Shown here piece after piece: positions 38,086-46,873 of a stretch of 64,000 nucleotides of DNA. The notes under the pieces are model-generated. The model saw nothing but the letters and a program-made list of their open reading frames with translations, was not told where the DNA came from and made no database searches. Where the stretch lies: contig RSEH01000029.1 in the NCBI GenBank assembly GCA_006503475.1, positions 148,119 to 212,118 on the forward strand, written 5' to 3'. Both the position numbers and the translations under genes were made by a program. Within the stretch, counting starts at the first letter, position 1, and the number at the start of each line of letters is the position of its first letter. The DNA comes from Stentor roeselii (lineage: Eukaryota; Ciliophora; Heterotrichea; Heterotrichida; Stentoridae).

Positions 38086-38682
38086 CTATTTGAATCTTAA
38101 TAAATATATGAAGACTGCGCCAAGGGCAATCATTCCGAGTGTGTTGAGTTTTAAATGATCGAAGAAACTTCGAAGGATCGAAGCTACCATCGACATGACT
38201 ATTTCTGTGTAGTAAACTGAGTTAGGGTCTCTCATCATGCACTTTTCCCATTCTAAACATTGGGCTTCGGTCAATGGAACTCTGTCTTCACAACTGTTAA
38301 TAATGTATTGTCTTGAACATTCATTGATTACTAATGTGAGTTCGTTTACCTCCTGATGGACACGGATTTTTATTTCAGATATGATTGCAAACAAAATGAA
38401 GCTGAAGCAAACTAATAAAATCAATCTCCAAGCATCTGAAAACCAAGATTTTGTTGGACTTCTTTCCTTGTTTTTATCGACAAGTGACTGAAATTTTTCT
38501 ATGAATTTATTCTTAACGACCCCTCGATTGTGCCTCTTTGCTATGGCAGGTGCATTAATTTTATTCTGTGTCTTATTCTTTAATGCATCTTCAAGTGCCT
38601 GATTGTTTAAAATCTCTTCAGTGGTAATCATTTCATGCAATGTTTCGACTCTTTCTAACATTGTATTATTAATAAAAATCAT
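38086..38682 (-). CDS. Brr6/Brl1-type nuclear-envelope protein (198 aa)
   Basis: Two membrane segments (about 84-103 and 178-196) flank a lumenal domain with four cysteines, C122, C131, C142 and C148, arranged C-x8-C-x10-C-x5-C within INECSRQYIINSC and CLEWEKCMMRDP. This is the disulfide signature of the Brl1/Brr6 family, which acts in nuclear pore assembly and lipid homeostasis in organisms with closed mitosis; ciliates fit that pattern. The start could also be the internal Met8 (38661). Confidence 0.85.
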   Translation of the reverse strand: MIFINNTMLERVETLHEMITTEEILNNQALEDALKNKTQNKINAPAIAKRHNRGVVKNKFIEKFQSLVDKNKERSPTKSWFSDAWRLILLVCFSFILFAIISEIKIRVHQEVNELTLVINECSRQYIINSCEDRVPLTEAQCLEWEKCMMRDPNSVYYTEIVMSMVASILRSFFDHLKLNTLGMIALGAVFIYLLRFK

Positions 38683-38744
38683 AGTTTCTAATATAAACTC
38701 TACTAGAATTCATTCTTGTATAAAACATTATATAGTGGAAATAA

Positions 38745-39284
38745 ATGGACAGAAGTAGCGCTTCTTATGGACTAGTCAGTAAACCCAAAGACGATCTTTT
38801 CATTCCTCGATCTTTGAGTCCTGCTATGTCCAAAGATGTCAGTCCTCTCAAAAAGCTTTCTGAATGGAAATCCAAGCTTTTCATTTCAAACTATCGAAGT
38901 TTTTCTAAAAAAGTTGGAATGAAAAAGGTGAGATTTGATTACGAGAACTACTTCAACCCTAAGAAAAGTCCGAAAATCCAGAAAGCCCCAGAAAAACTTC
39001 TCACCATTTCGAAGGAAAACTTTGTTTCTAGTAAAATTCGCCAATCTCCTGCACGGTTTTGCAGTATTCAGAGAAGTGGAGAAGCCCGGCGGAAGACACC
39101 TGATCAAACTTTAGACCTGCTGCTTTTGAAAGAGATTAACTTACAAAATTCGAACAAAAAGCTTGACTTGGAAAAGTTTTATTTTGAAAAATTTGTCAAT
39201 TCTCAGTCTCCAACAAATTACGAAAGTCAGGTTGATAGATTTTTTGTGTCTCAAAAGAAGAAACACGTGACTTTTTGTTTATAA
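38745..39284 (+). CDS. Basic disordered protein with RVxF-like motifs (179 aa)
   Basis: A mostly disordered protein with Ser-Pro sites. KKVRF at 60-64 and KHVTF at 173-177, just before the C-terminus, both match the PP1 RVxF docking consensus. No other domain is visible. It shows the same two-docking-site logic as the unrelated protein at 26071. Confidence 0.6.
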   Translation: MDRSSASYGLVSKPKDDLFIPRSLSPAMSKDVSPLKKLSEWKSKLFISNYRSFSKKVGMKKVRFDYENYFNPKKSPKIQKAPEKLLTISKENFVSSKIRQSPARFCSIQRSGEARRKTPDQTLDLLLLKEINLQNSNKKLDLEKFYFEKFVNSQSPTNYESQVDRFFVSQKKKHVTFCL

Positions 39285-39711
39285 ACACACACAGTAATTA
39301 ATCATTTGTTATAGGCATCTTCATCTTTATTATTCCTACCATTTGTAATTATTCTCCATTCCCTTCATATTTGTAATAGTCGAATGAAATAGGTCTACAA
39401 GCTTGATTAGTTTAATTTTGTAAGATTCTTCTGAGTCTTCTATGTGAATTCGACATTTGTCATTCTATTCAATATCTACAATAGTTAACTATCCTATATA
39501 ATGATGGAGATCCATAAAATTATTTTTACACGAAAGTGAAACATCAAAGATTTAAGATAATCAGTGAATATCTTTCTTAGAAGCCTATATTAAAACAATT
39601 ATTATTCACGGCAGAATTAATAAAAACTCTGATTTAAATAACCCTTCATCAACATCATGTTTCTTTAAAACTATTTCATCTTCCAGACCTTTACCTTTGT
39701 TAAATTCTAAA
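39285..39711. other. Spacer without recognised gene
   Basis: About 430 AT-rich bp with stops in all frames. No RNA gene, repeat or conserved block noticed. Confidence 0.5.
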
Positions 39712-40443
39712 ATGTCTCGAATTCCTCCTCCTCCCCCTCCACCTCCGCCCCCATCGAAACTTCCAAGCAAGCCTCCTTCATTCCTAGTGCCGATGAAGGC
39801 AACAGGAGAGTCCATCGAATCAGAGCTAAAGTCAAGAATAGCGAAAACTGAAGACAGATTTCTAGATAGCGCAACGAGTCTTTACGGTTTCGAGATGCCA
39901 GAAGACACTTCTTCATTTAGCAGATGCTCGATATGCAAGTCAAAAGTGAAAAATCAGCAGGCTCATAATAACAGCCACGCAACACAAGTGTTTCCATGGC
40001 TTTATTTGGGTTCCAAGGAAAGTGCATCAGAGATTAACGAACTTAACTTCTGGGGAATCACGACGATAATGAATTGTACAAGCGAGGTAAGCAACTCATT
40101 CTCAGGTCAGTTCAATTACCACACTATCGCCATCACAGGGGGAGCTAGCAACATTTCTCAAATAAACGAAGCTAGTTATATCCTAGAGAGTCTAAGACTC
40201 GACGGAAAAGTTGTCCTAGTTCACTGCGTGCAGGGAGTCAACAGAGCCGCAGGAGTAATTTTAAGCTACTTGATGACTTTTTCAGGTCTTCCTCTACGAG
40301 ACGCTTATTGTTTCCTAAAAGAAAAAAGGACCAGCATCCGTCTAAAGCGTTACCTTCTTCAAGAAATAATAGAAATCGAGCTAGGTTTATTCGGAGTGAA
40401 CAGCCTGGACCTGTTCGAGCTATGCGAGAACGAAAACGACTAA
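39712..40443 (+). CDS. Dual-specificity phosphatase-like protein with proline tract and zinc site (243 aa)
   Basis: After MSRI comes a run of 10 prolines, then a small zinc-binding candidate C72-x2-C75-x9-H85-x3-H89, then a DSP domain: FPWLYLGSKESA, and the P-loop HCVQGVNR with Cys172 and Arg178. The residue after Arg is Ala instead of the usual Ser/Thr, and the Asp general acid expected near residue 140 (TIAITGGASN) is not visible, so turnover may be low or the protein may act as a phospho-binding module. The proline run could bind profilin, SH3 or WW-type partners. The start is the first ATG; the frame extends five codons upstream to a TTG. Confidence 0.82.
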   Translation: MSRIPPPPPPPPPPSKLPSKPPSFLVPMKATGESIESELKSRIAKTEDRFLDSATSLYGFEMPEDTSSFSRCSICKSKVKNQQAHNNSHATQVFPWLYLGSKESASEINELNFWGITTIMNCTSEVSNSFSGQFNYHTIAITGGASNISQINEASYILESLRLDGKVVLVHCVQGVNRAAGVILSYLMTFSGLPLRDAYCFLKEKRTSIRLKRYLLQEIIEIELGLFGVNSLDLFELCENEND

Positions 40444-40480
40444 CATGTAAACTCGCTTCTTCTAACTAGAGTCATATTAA

Positions 40481-41860
40481 ATGGTGATTTTCATTCTGAT
40501 GTTCACCAGCGCACTTGCTGGGGTCAAAGTCAAAGTCGTGGAACCCCCTGATCTGAAAAATTCACTTCCAAACAACGGAGTTTTAACTTCCACCCTCGCG
40601 AACTTCGGCAACCCGCCCTACGGAAGCTACATCCTTGGAAGGGTCCACAAGTACCCTGGCAAGGTCAAGGGCGGCTGCTCGGCGCTGGACCCTGTCAAGT
40701 TCGAAGACGAGACCAACACTTACAGCCACCCGATTCTCCTTCTTGACAGAGGCAACTGCTCCTTCGTCGTCAAAGCTCGTCATGCTCAGTCTATTGGGGC
40801 TCAGGCACTCATTATTATTGACAACTCAGATGAAAACGTCAATAAAATCGTTATGGTTGATGACGGCACTGCAGGAAATATTTTCATTCCAACCATGATG
40901 ATTTCCAAAGCGGACGGAGAAGTTATTAAAAATTTCATCAGCGCTCATCATAATAAACATGTCAGAATGCAACTGAGCTTCGATGTGCCCAACCCTGACA
41001 ACCGCGTCGAGTATGAATTTTGGATGTCTCCTGAAAACCATGAGTTGCAGGTCTTTTTGGCGGATTTCGCCAAACATGCGAAAGCGCTGAAAGACAAAAC
41101 GTTTTTCGTTCCTCATTTCGGGATCTGGTACTCGGTTGAAAGACAACGGGAAGGGTTCAAAACTAAGCATAAGGACTGTCTTGGCGCTGGCAGGTACTGC
41201 GCCTTTGACCCTGACTATAACGGCGATAAGAATGGAGGCGATATAATGAGAGAAGTCCTTAGACAAATCTGCATTTTTTCTGAGATTCATCATCAAGACG
41301 CTCATAATAACCCGAATTTGAAGACTATTTGGTGGGATTATGTTTCGCAGTATCATAAATGTGACCTGCTTGATGAAGACTGCAGTAAAAGGATCATTAA
41401 AAGCATCGGAATTAAACAGACTGAAGTTGATCAGTGCTTTCAAGCATCGGTTGATGGGAAGAATATTGAAATGGATCCTAATTATTTGCTTGAGAATGAG
41501 AGGAAACTTATGAAAGAACGTGGCGCTTGGTTCTTTCCTACCATTTTTATCAATGGAGTACCTTATCGTGGAGACTTGGAAGCTGATGAAGTACTTAAGA
41601 TGATTTGTGCTGGGTTCAAAAAACAGCCTCAATACTGTGTCGAGTACTTCGACCAGAAAGAGGGCAAAAAGAGTGAGGAAGGAATCAGCGCAGGAACTGT
41701 ACTTCTTATCATGTTCTTCGCGTTGGTCGCTTTTCTGGTTATTTTGTTCTTTTATAGGAAGTGGCTCAGAAGAGACATGAATTATAGGATGAAGGCGGAA
41801 GTCAGTGCGGCTGTTAATCAATATATTGCTCTTACAGACCAAAGTTTGAACAGAGATTAG
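40481..41860 (+). CDS. Plant-type vacuolar sorting receptor-like protein (459 aa)
   Basis: A signal peptide (MVIFILMFTSALAG) is followed by a PA domain (about 40-160; PILLLDRGNCSFVVKARHAQ), a Cys-containing middle domain with FFVPHFGIWYS and WFFPTIFINGVPYRG, a membrane segment (TVLLIMFFALVAFLVILFFY), and a cytosolic tail ending QYIALTDQ. The YIAL motif (YxxPhi) sits where plant VSRs have YMPL, the clathrin/AP sorting signal. Family role: carrying hydrolases from Golgi/TGN to lysosome-like or vacuolar compartments. The last 160 bp plus downstream DNA have been duplicated into 44444-44822. Confidence 0.88.
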   Translation: MVIFILMFTSALAGVKVKVVEPPDLKNSLPNNGVLTSTLANFGNPPYGSYILGRVHKYPGKVKGGCSALDPVKFEDETNTYSHPILLLDRGNCSFVVKARHAQSIGAQALIIIDNSDENVNKIVMVDDGTAGNIFIPTMMISKADGEVIKNFISAHHNKHVRMQLSFDVPNPDNRVEYEFWMSPENHELQVFLADFAKHAKALKDKTFFVPHFGIWYSVERQREGFKTKHKDCLGAGRYCAFDPDYNGDKNGGDIMREVLRQICIFSEIHHQDAHNNPNLKTIWWDYVSQYHKCDLLDEDCSKRIIKSIGIKQTEVDQCFQASVDGKNIEMDPNYLLENERKLMKERGAWFFPTIFINGVPYRGDLEADEVLKMICAGFKKQPQYCVEYFDQKEGKKSEEGISAGTVLLIMFFALVAFLVILFFYRKWLRRDMNYRMKAEVSAAVNQYIALTDQSLNRD

Positions 41861-42510
41861 TTAATTAGATTATTATTGAAATTTTGAAAATATTAGAAAG
41901 AATAGATCCAGAAAATTTGGATTTTTTGGATAGATGAATGAAATAAAGAACTATTCACATTTCTTTTAATAAATTCACGAGGTATTAATTATTATTGAAG
42001 ATTTTAAAAATGAAATTGCATATATTATTTATGCATTTTAGTTAAATTTTAAAAAATGTTTGAGAGTTTTCCAAGTTTTATATAGTTTTGATTATCTCAA
42101 AAGATTTCTGATCATTATTAAAGTTGGTACATTTTTTAGGTTCATTAAAGTTGGGTATAGATATATTAGGTTAATTTATCTTGATCATTATATTTAAACA
42201 ACAATTTAAATTTTGTATTTCTCGTAAGTTTAAGTTGGTTACAATTTAATTGAATTATTAGAATCATTAAATGATTTGAGCATAAATCAAAACTTGAATC
42301 AGAACATATTTCATTTTATACATTTATTTGTAGACAAAAATATGTAGGCTAATTAATAAAATTATAGACAAATATAAAAAGAATCGATTTCTTCAATATA
42401 ATCAGAGGTTTCTTTCCCGAATAGAGTACTTCTTTAATTTTTCAAGTTATAGTTTCCAAAAACAATATCCAATTATCTGGATTAGATATTTTTCATTTTC
42501 TTATAAAAAT
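41861..42510. other. Duplicated AT-rich spacer with the 5' flank of metalloprotease copy A
   Basis: This very AT-rich sequence belongs to the duplication: 41861-42095 matches 44588-44822 and 42096-42510 matches 46459-46873 nearly base for base. No gene of its own was seen. The strong conservation of the last 400 bp between copies includes the likely promoter. Confidence 0.6.
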
Positions 42511-44355
42511 ATGTATTGTGATATGTTGGAACTAGTAAAGAGTCTTCTCGATTCCAAAAACTACAAAGATTTTTGTACAGAGCATCTCTCTGAAATCCAG
42601 AGTCATTCAAATGAAACTTCTTTAAAAAATCATAGCCCATATAACATTAAAAAGGCTGAAATAATTATATGTTCAATAGAATGCCTAGAATTGAATGCTA
42701 AAGACTTCGGACTGATTCTTGATTCAGTAATTGTGCTACAAAAACACTCTCGCATAAGTTTTTCCCAACAAGAGATTGATTCTTTCTTGAAAAATTTGAT
42801 TTTTTTTAAAGTTAATAGTTTCGGGGGTGAATACTTTGACATCAATAAAGAGAGACAATGCTTTGAAATGTTATATACCTATTTTAAAAAAAATCCTCAA
42901 GTACGTAAAATAATATTGAAAATTAAATATATATTATCCAATGTGAGTGATCTTATTCAAGAAATCGGACAAGGAGATTTTGAAGGCGTTCACAGAAATA
43001 TGAAGATTATAAATAATTTAGAAAGAGATATAAAATCAGGTTTATTGGTTAAAATTGAAGCTTTATTAATGAATAAAATTAAAAAATTTCCTGAAAACAA
43101 ACAACTTATAGAAACAATAGAATTAATCAATGAAATCGAAGGCATAAGAAACCAATACCCTTTAAGCTTAAAACTATGCACTGAAATCAACCATTTGTTT
43201 CCAAACTTTTTATGTCAGGAATCGGTGAACATAAATTTATGCTCTTCAATTATAAGAAATTTTATAAATAATTACAACGAAGAAATCCAAACAAAGTCTC
43301 AACAGTATTTACAGTTTTCAATTGAAGATGATAATATGGATCAGTACGATATTCTCTGCTTGAGACTTCTTTATAATTTACTTAGCTCTCATGACATTAT
43401 TACATCAATTTTCAGTAGTGAATTGAATTATAAAAAGGCCACCCAATATTTTAACCCATTGAACATGTTGATAAGTATTTCCAGATATCCTAAAAATATT
43501 CAATTATTCTTACTTCACTCAATCGACTATGATAAAGATACAGAAAAACAGCTAAAATATATAACTTTATTAGAAGAAAAACCTCTTTTTTCATTTTGCC
43601 TAAGTGATAAAAATGACTGGAGAGACTCATTTATTGAATCTGTTTTTGAAGAACCTTATTACGGATATTTTAGAGAAATTTATAAATTTCATAGAAATAA
43701 ACAGGAACCATTTATTGATGATGATTTTAAAAGTAAATTAGCACATCTCATAAGTTCGACTACAATTATAGAAGTTCCGGACTATATTTCTGGTATAACT
43801 CTCAGAAATCTTTCGATTTTTATAAAATACTATAGTAATGCTAAGACTGCAAAAGGATGCACTTTTTACACTTTGATTCATGAACTTAGCCATGCTGTAA
43901 GAAGAATAGATTGCTTAACATATGAAAAAACTGCAGAAAATCTTAGCAATAGTGAAAAATTTTTAATTTTTTCTGAATACAGTTTTAATAAGGAATTGAG
44001 GTACAGATTTACAGGGTGTATATCAAATAGAAAAAGTACCCGTAAGATTAATAAAGAAATTGAAGACAACTCTCGTAAGTTTGTTGTATTGAATGAAGAA
44101 TTAGAAGGAGGAAGAAGTACTGAAAAAGTTCTATTCGGAGAGTGTTTTAATGATCTTAATGAAAGTGCAGCAGAATTTTTGTTATCATGCAAGGGTTTAT
44201 CAATTTTAGAATTTCAAAAAATATTAAAAGAAAAAAACAACTCTTTTCCAAATGAGTCAAGAGATAAACTTAGAATGAGAGTTGATCAAAGGTCTAAACT
44301 TGGAGGGTGTGGATCTGATTTCGCAAGATGGTCTAAAGAATTTTTAGGTAAGTAA
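42511..44355 (+). CDS. HExxH metalloprotease-like protein, copy A (614 aa)
   Basis: I do not recognise this family beyond its zinc site. Residues 457-461 read HELSH (HExxH) in TFYTLIHELSHAVRR, and 94 residues on Glu551 lies in LNESAAEFLL, a spacing and NE-x-x-x-[DE] form typical of gluzincin third ligands (thermolysin-like). The N-terminal 400 residues are helical with no signal peptide or membrane segment, so action in the cytosol or nucleus is likely. The partner at 46874 is nearly identical. The ATG at 42511 is conserved in both copies. Codon use is far more AT-rich than in the first 42 kb. Confidence 0.78.
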   Translation: MYCDMLELVKSLLDSKNYKDFCTEHLSEIQSHSNETSLKNHSPYNIKKAEIIICSIECLELNAKDFGLILDSVIVLQKHSRISFSQQEIDSFLKNLIFFKVNSFGGEYFDINKERQCFEMLYTYFKKNPQVRKIILKIKYILSNVSDLIQEIGQGDFEGVHRNMKIINNLERDIKSGLLVKIEALLMNKIKKFPENKQLIETIELINEIEGIRNQYPLSLKLCTEINHLFPNFLCQESVNINLCSSIIRNFINNYNEEIQTKSQQYLQFSIEDDNMDQYDILCLRLLYNLLSSHDIITSIFSSELNYKKATQYFNPLNMLISISRYPKNIQLFLLHSIDYDKDTEKQLKYITLLEEKPLFSFCLSDKNDWRDSFIESVFEEPYYGYFREIYKFHRNKQEPFIDDDFKSKLAHLISSTTIIEVPDYISGITLRNLSIFIKYYSNAKTAKGCTFYTLIHELSHAVRRIDCLTYEKTAENLSNSEKFLIFSEYSFNKELRYRFTGCISNRKSTRKINKEIEDNSRKFVVLNEELEGGRSTEKVLFGECFNDLNESAAEFLLSCKGLSILEFQKILKEKNNSFPNESRDKLRMRVDQRSKLGGCGSDFARWSKEFLGK

Positions 44356-44443
44356 TTTTTTATTAATTAAGATTTTGTTATACCTTAGTGAAAGTTATCC
44401 AAGAATTGTTGGAAATTGAACAATGAAGTACAAAGCATTACTT

Positions 44444-44587
44444 ACTTCTTATCATGTTCTTCGCGTTGGTTGCTTTTCTGGTTATTTTGTTCTTTTATAG
44501 GAAGTGGCTCAGAAGAGATATGAATTATAGAATGAAGGCGGAAGTCAATATATTGCTCTTACAGACCAAAGTTTGAACAGAGATTAG
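44444..44587 (+). pseudogene. Duplicated 3' tail of the sorting-receptor gene
   Basis: It matches 41701-41860 (the end of the membrane segment and cytosolic tail). A 16-bp deletion removes the segment just before YIAL and breaks the frame, although the terminal TAG is retained. No upstream receptor sequence is present, so it is a dead fragment. Confidence 0.85.
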
Positions 44588-45044
44588 TTAATTAGATGAT
44601 TATTGAAATTTTGAAAATATTAGAAAGATAAGATCCAGAAATTTTGAATTTTTTGGATAGATGAATGAAATGAAGGACTATTCGCATTTATTTTAATAAA
44701 TTCACGAGGTATTAATTATTATTGAGGATTTTAAAAATGAAATTGCATATATTATTTATGCATTTAAGTTAAATTCTAAAAATTTTTAGGGTTTTCCAAG
44801 GTGTTTTATAGTTTTGATTATTTTTAAAAAAAAATCCACATTTTACTAAATCAAAGCACTTAAAATCCGAGATAAGAATATGCTGATGGGAGAATGAGCA
44901 TCAAATGAGATGTCTACTAAAACAATTTTTAGCTGATCGAATTACAAATTTCCCCTGTATTCAAGCTACTCTGAATGTAATAAATTCATATTTAATATAT
45001 TGAATATCTGTAATAGATTAATTTCTACAATTTTCAAGTTATAA

Positions 45045-46334
45045 ATGTCTGCTCAATGCTTTGTTTTAGGATGCTATGAAAGGCCTGTATCTGGTTGCTG
45101 CTGTTCAGCTTTAATCTTTATGTGTGATTATCACACGTCTAATCACCTCTATTCATATGGAAAGCATATTCCGAAAAGACTTATTTATGAAAGCTCAAAT
45201 AGCAATCACATCCTTATAGATTCGCATGAAGCCAGAATAAAATTACTTAGAGTAAGTATCATTTCGGAAAAACTTCACACGAGTATTAAGATTAAGCAAC
45301 TTCTTGAAGAAAAGAATAGCAAGATTAAAGGATTTAAAAGAGAGATATATAATTTAAATGAGAATCTAAAAATGTTAACCAGTTTTAAAAACCAAAGAAA
45401 TGATAAAATTTCTTTACTGCCAAAAAATCGTCACAAGTAAAAGCTGATGTTTTTCAATCAGCTAGCCGTAAAGATTCATTATTTATTAAAACTCAATCAA
45501 TGACAACATTCATAAAATCAGCCAAAGATGATAGAGGACTTGATACAAACTTTGGTATAAAAACATGCAAGATTCTACAAAGACCAACTACTAATGACGA
45601 CAATTACATAATTATTTTCAACTCTTATCTTGGGAAAACGGTTCAAACTATTGATTTAGATAATTTTGAGAGAAAAAACATTGATTTGAAGATAAATGAA
45701 ATAGTGAATAACTGCTTATGTTGCAAGGTAGGTGAAAATAAGTACTTTGTCTACGGAGGTTACAGTCCTTATCTTTCATCTTGAACATAATTGATATTGA
45801 AAAAAAAACAACTGAATCTCTTCCTTCTCATAATGAAATGAGTCATGTTGGAGGATGCTTTTTTCAGGGAGAAGTCTATGTTTTTGGTGGAAAGTTTCAC
45901 AGAGCTACAGCAGAATGTAAGAAGTTCAATTTGAAGCAAAAGATTAGGAATAATATTCAAATACTTCCTGAAATTAGTCACTGCACAAGTGCATTTTCTT
46001 CAAACAACACTATCTATATCACTGGCTATCATCTCTCAAAGATTCTGACTTATTTCTCAAAAACGATAGATATTCACAGCTTGATTTCGAGATCAAGGGA
46101 AATTGTTACAAATATCTCATTGAAAACTGGCTTGTTTGCTTTGAAAATTTTTTATTTGAAATCAGTGAAGATGAAATTTTGATTAAGAGACAATGTATTA
46201 GTGAATATGCGAATTGTTTGAACTCTTCAGCTTATTTTAAGAGAGGAAGGTTTATTTATTTTGTTCATATGGTGCCAAAAATTTATCGAATTTGTACTCA
46301 GGACAAGAAAATTGCATTGATTAATTTAAATTAG
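45045..46334 (+). pseudogene. Frameshifted B-box-like / kelch gene
   Basis: ATG at 45045 (TATAAATG context) begins a zinc array C5-x4-C10 and CCC with DYH-x3-H like the intact paralogues at 5887 and 53397. The frame is then broken three times: in an A-run near 45427, near 45768 (after YGGYSP), and near 46120. Joined in three frames, the remainder gives kelch blades (YFVYGGYSP; VYVFGGKFH) and an end ALINLN at TAG 46332-46334. Each shift is in the same direction (consistent with a 1-nt loss) and the three sum to one codon. None fits a 15-16 nt intron. Confidence 0.7.
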
Positions 46335-46873
46335 GATAAATAAATGATGTTTCTGATTGTTTCATATCTAAAATAATTTGAGTAGCTTAGCTTTGAACCA
46401 AGAATCAATTTACTTTAAGTGATCATATGCAGATTTATTTTGAAAGAAGAATTCTAAACTCAAAAGATTTCTGATGATTATTAAAGTTGGTAAATATATA
46501 AGGTTCATTAAAGTTGGGTATAGATATATTAGGTTAATTAATCTTGATCATTATATTTAAACAACAATTTAAATTTTTTATTTCTCGTAAGTTTAAGTTG
46601 ATTACAATTTAATTGAATTATTAGAATCACTAAATGATTTGAGCATAAATCAAAACTTGAATCAGAACATATTTCATTTTATACATTTATTTGTAGACAA
46701 AAATATCTAGGCTAATTGATAAAATTATAGACAAATATAAAAAAAATCGATTTCTTCAATAACATTAGAAGTTTCTTTCCCGAATAGAGTGCTTCTTTAA
46801 TTTTTCAAGTTATAATTACCAAAAACAATATCAAATTATCTGGATTAGATATTTTTCATTTTCTTATAAAAAT

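Larger units (their letters stand above)
41701..44440 (+). repeat. Tandem duplication, copy A
   Basis: The unit runs from within the receptor gene's last exon (acttcttatc at 41701) through the spacer and the metalloprotease-like gene to about 44440. It matches copy B (44444-48780), which contains an extra 1.64 kb. Coding parts are about 95-100% identical by eye. Confidence 0.85.

Noticed and set aside
44345-44375. Splice-like GGTAAGTAA at the end of both metalloprotease genes
   Set aside because: No AG occurs 15-16 nt downstream and TAA within it serves as the stop; both copies agree.
12975-44899. Shared 15-mer gctgatgggagaatg in spacers near 12976 and 44884
   Set aside because: Flanks do not match beyond the word; one such hit is expected by chance in 64 kb.
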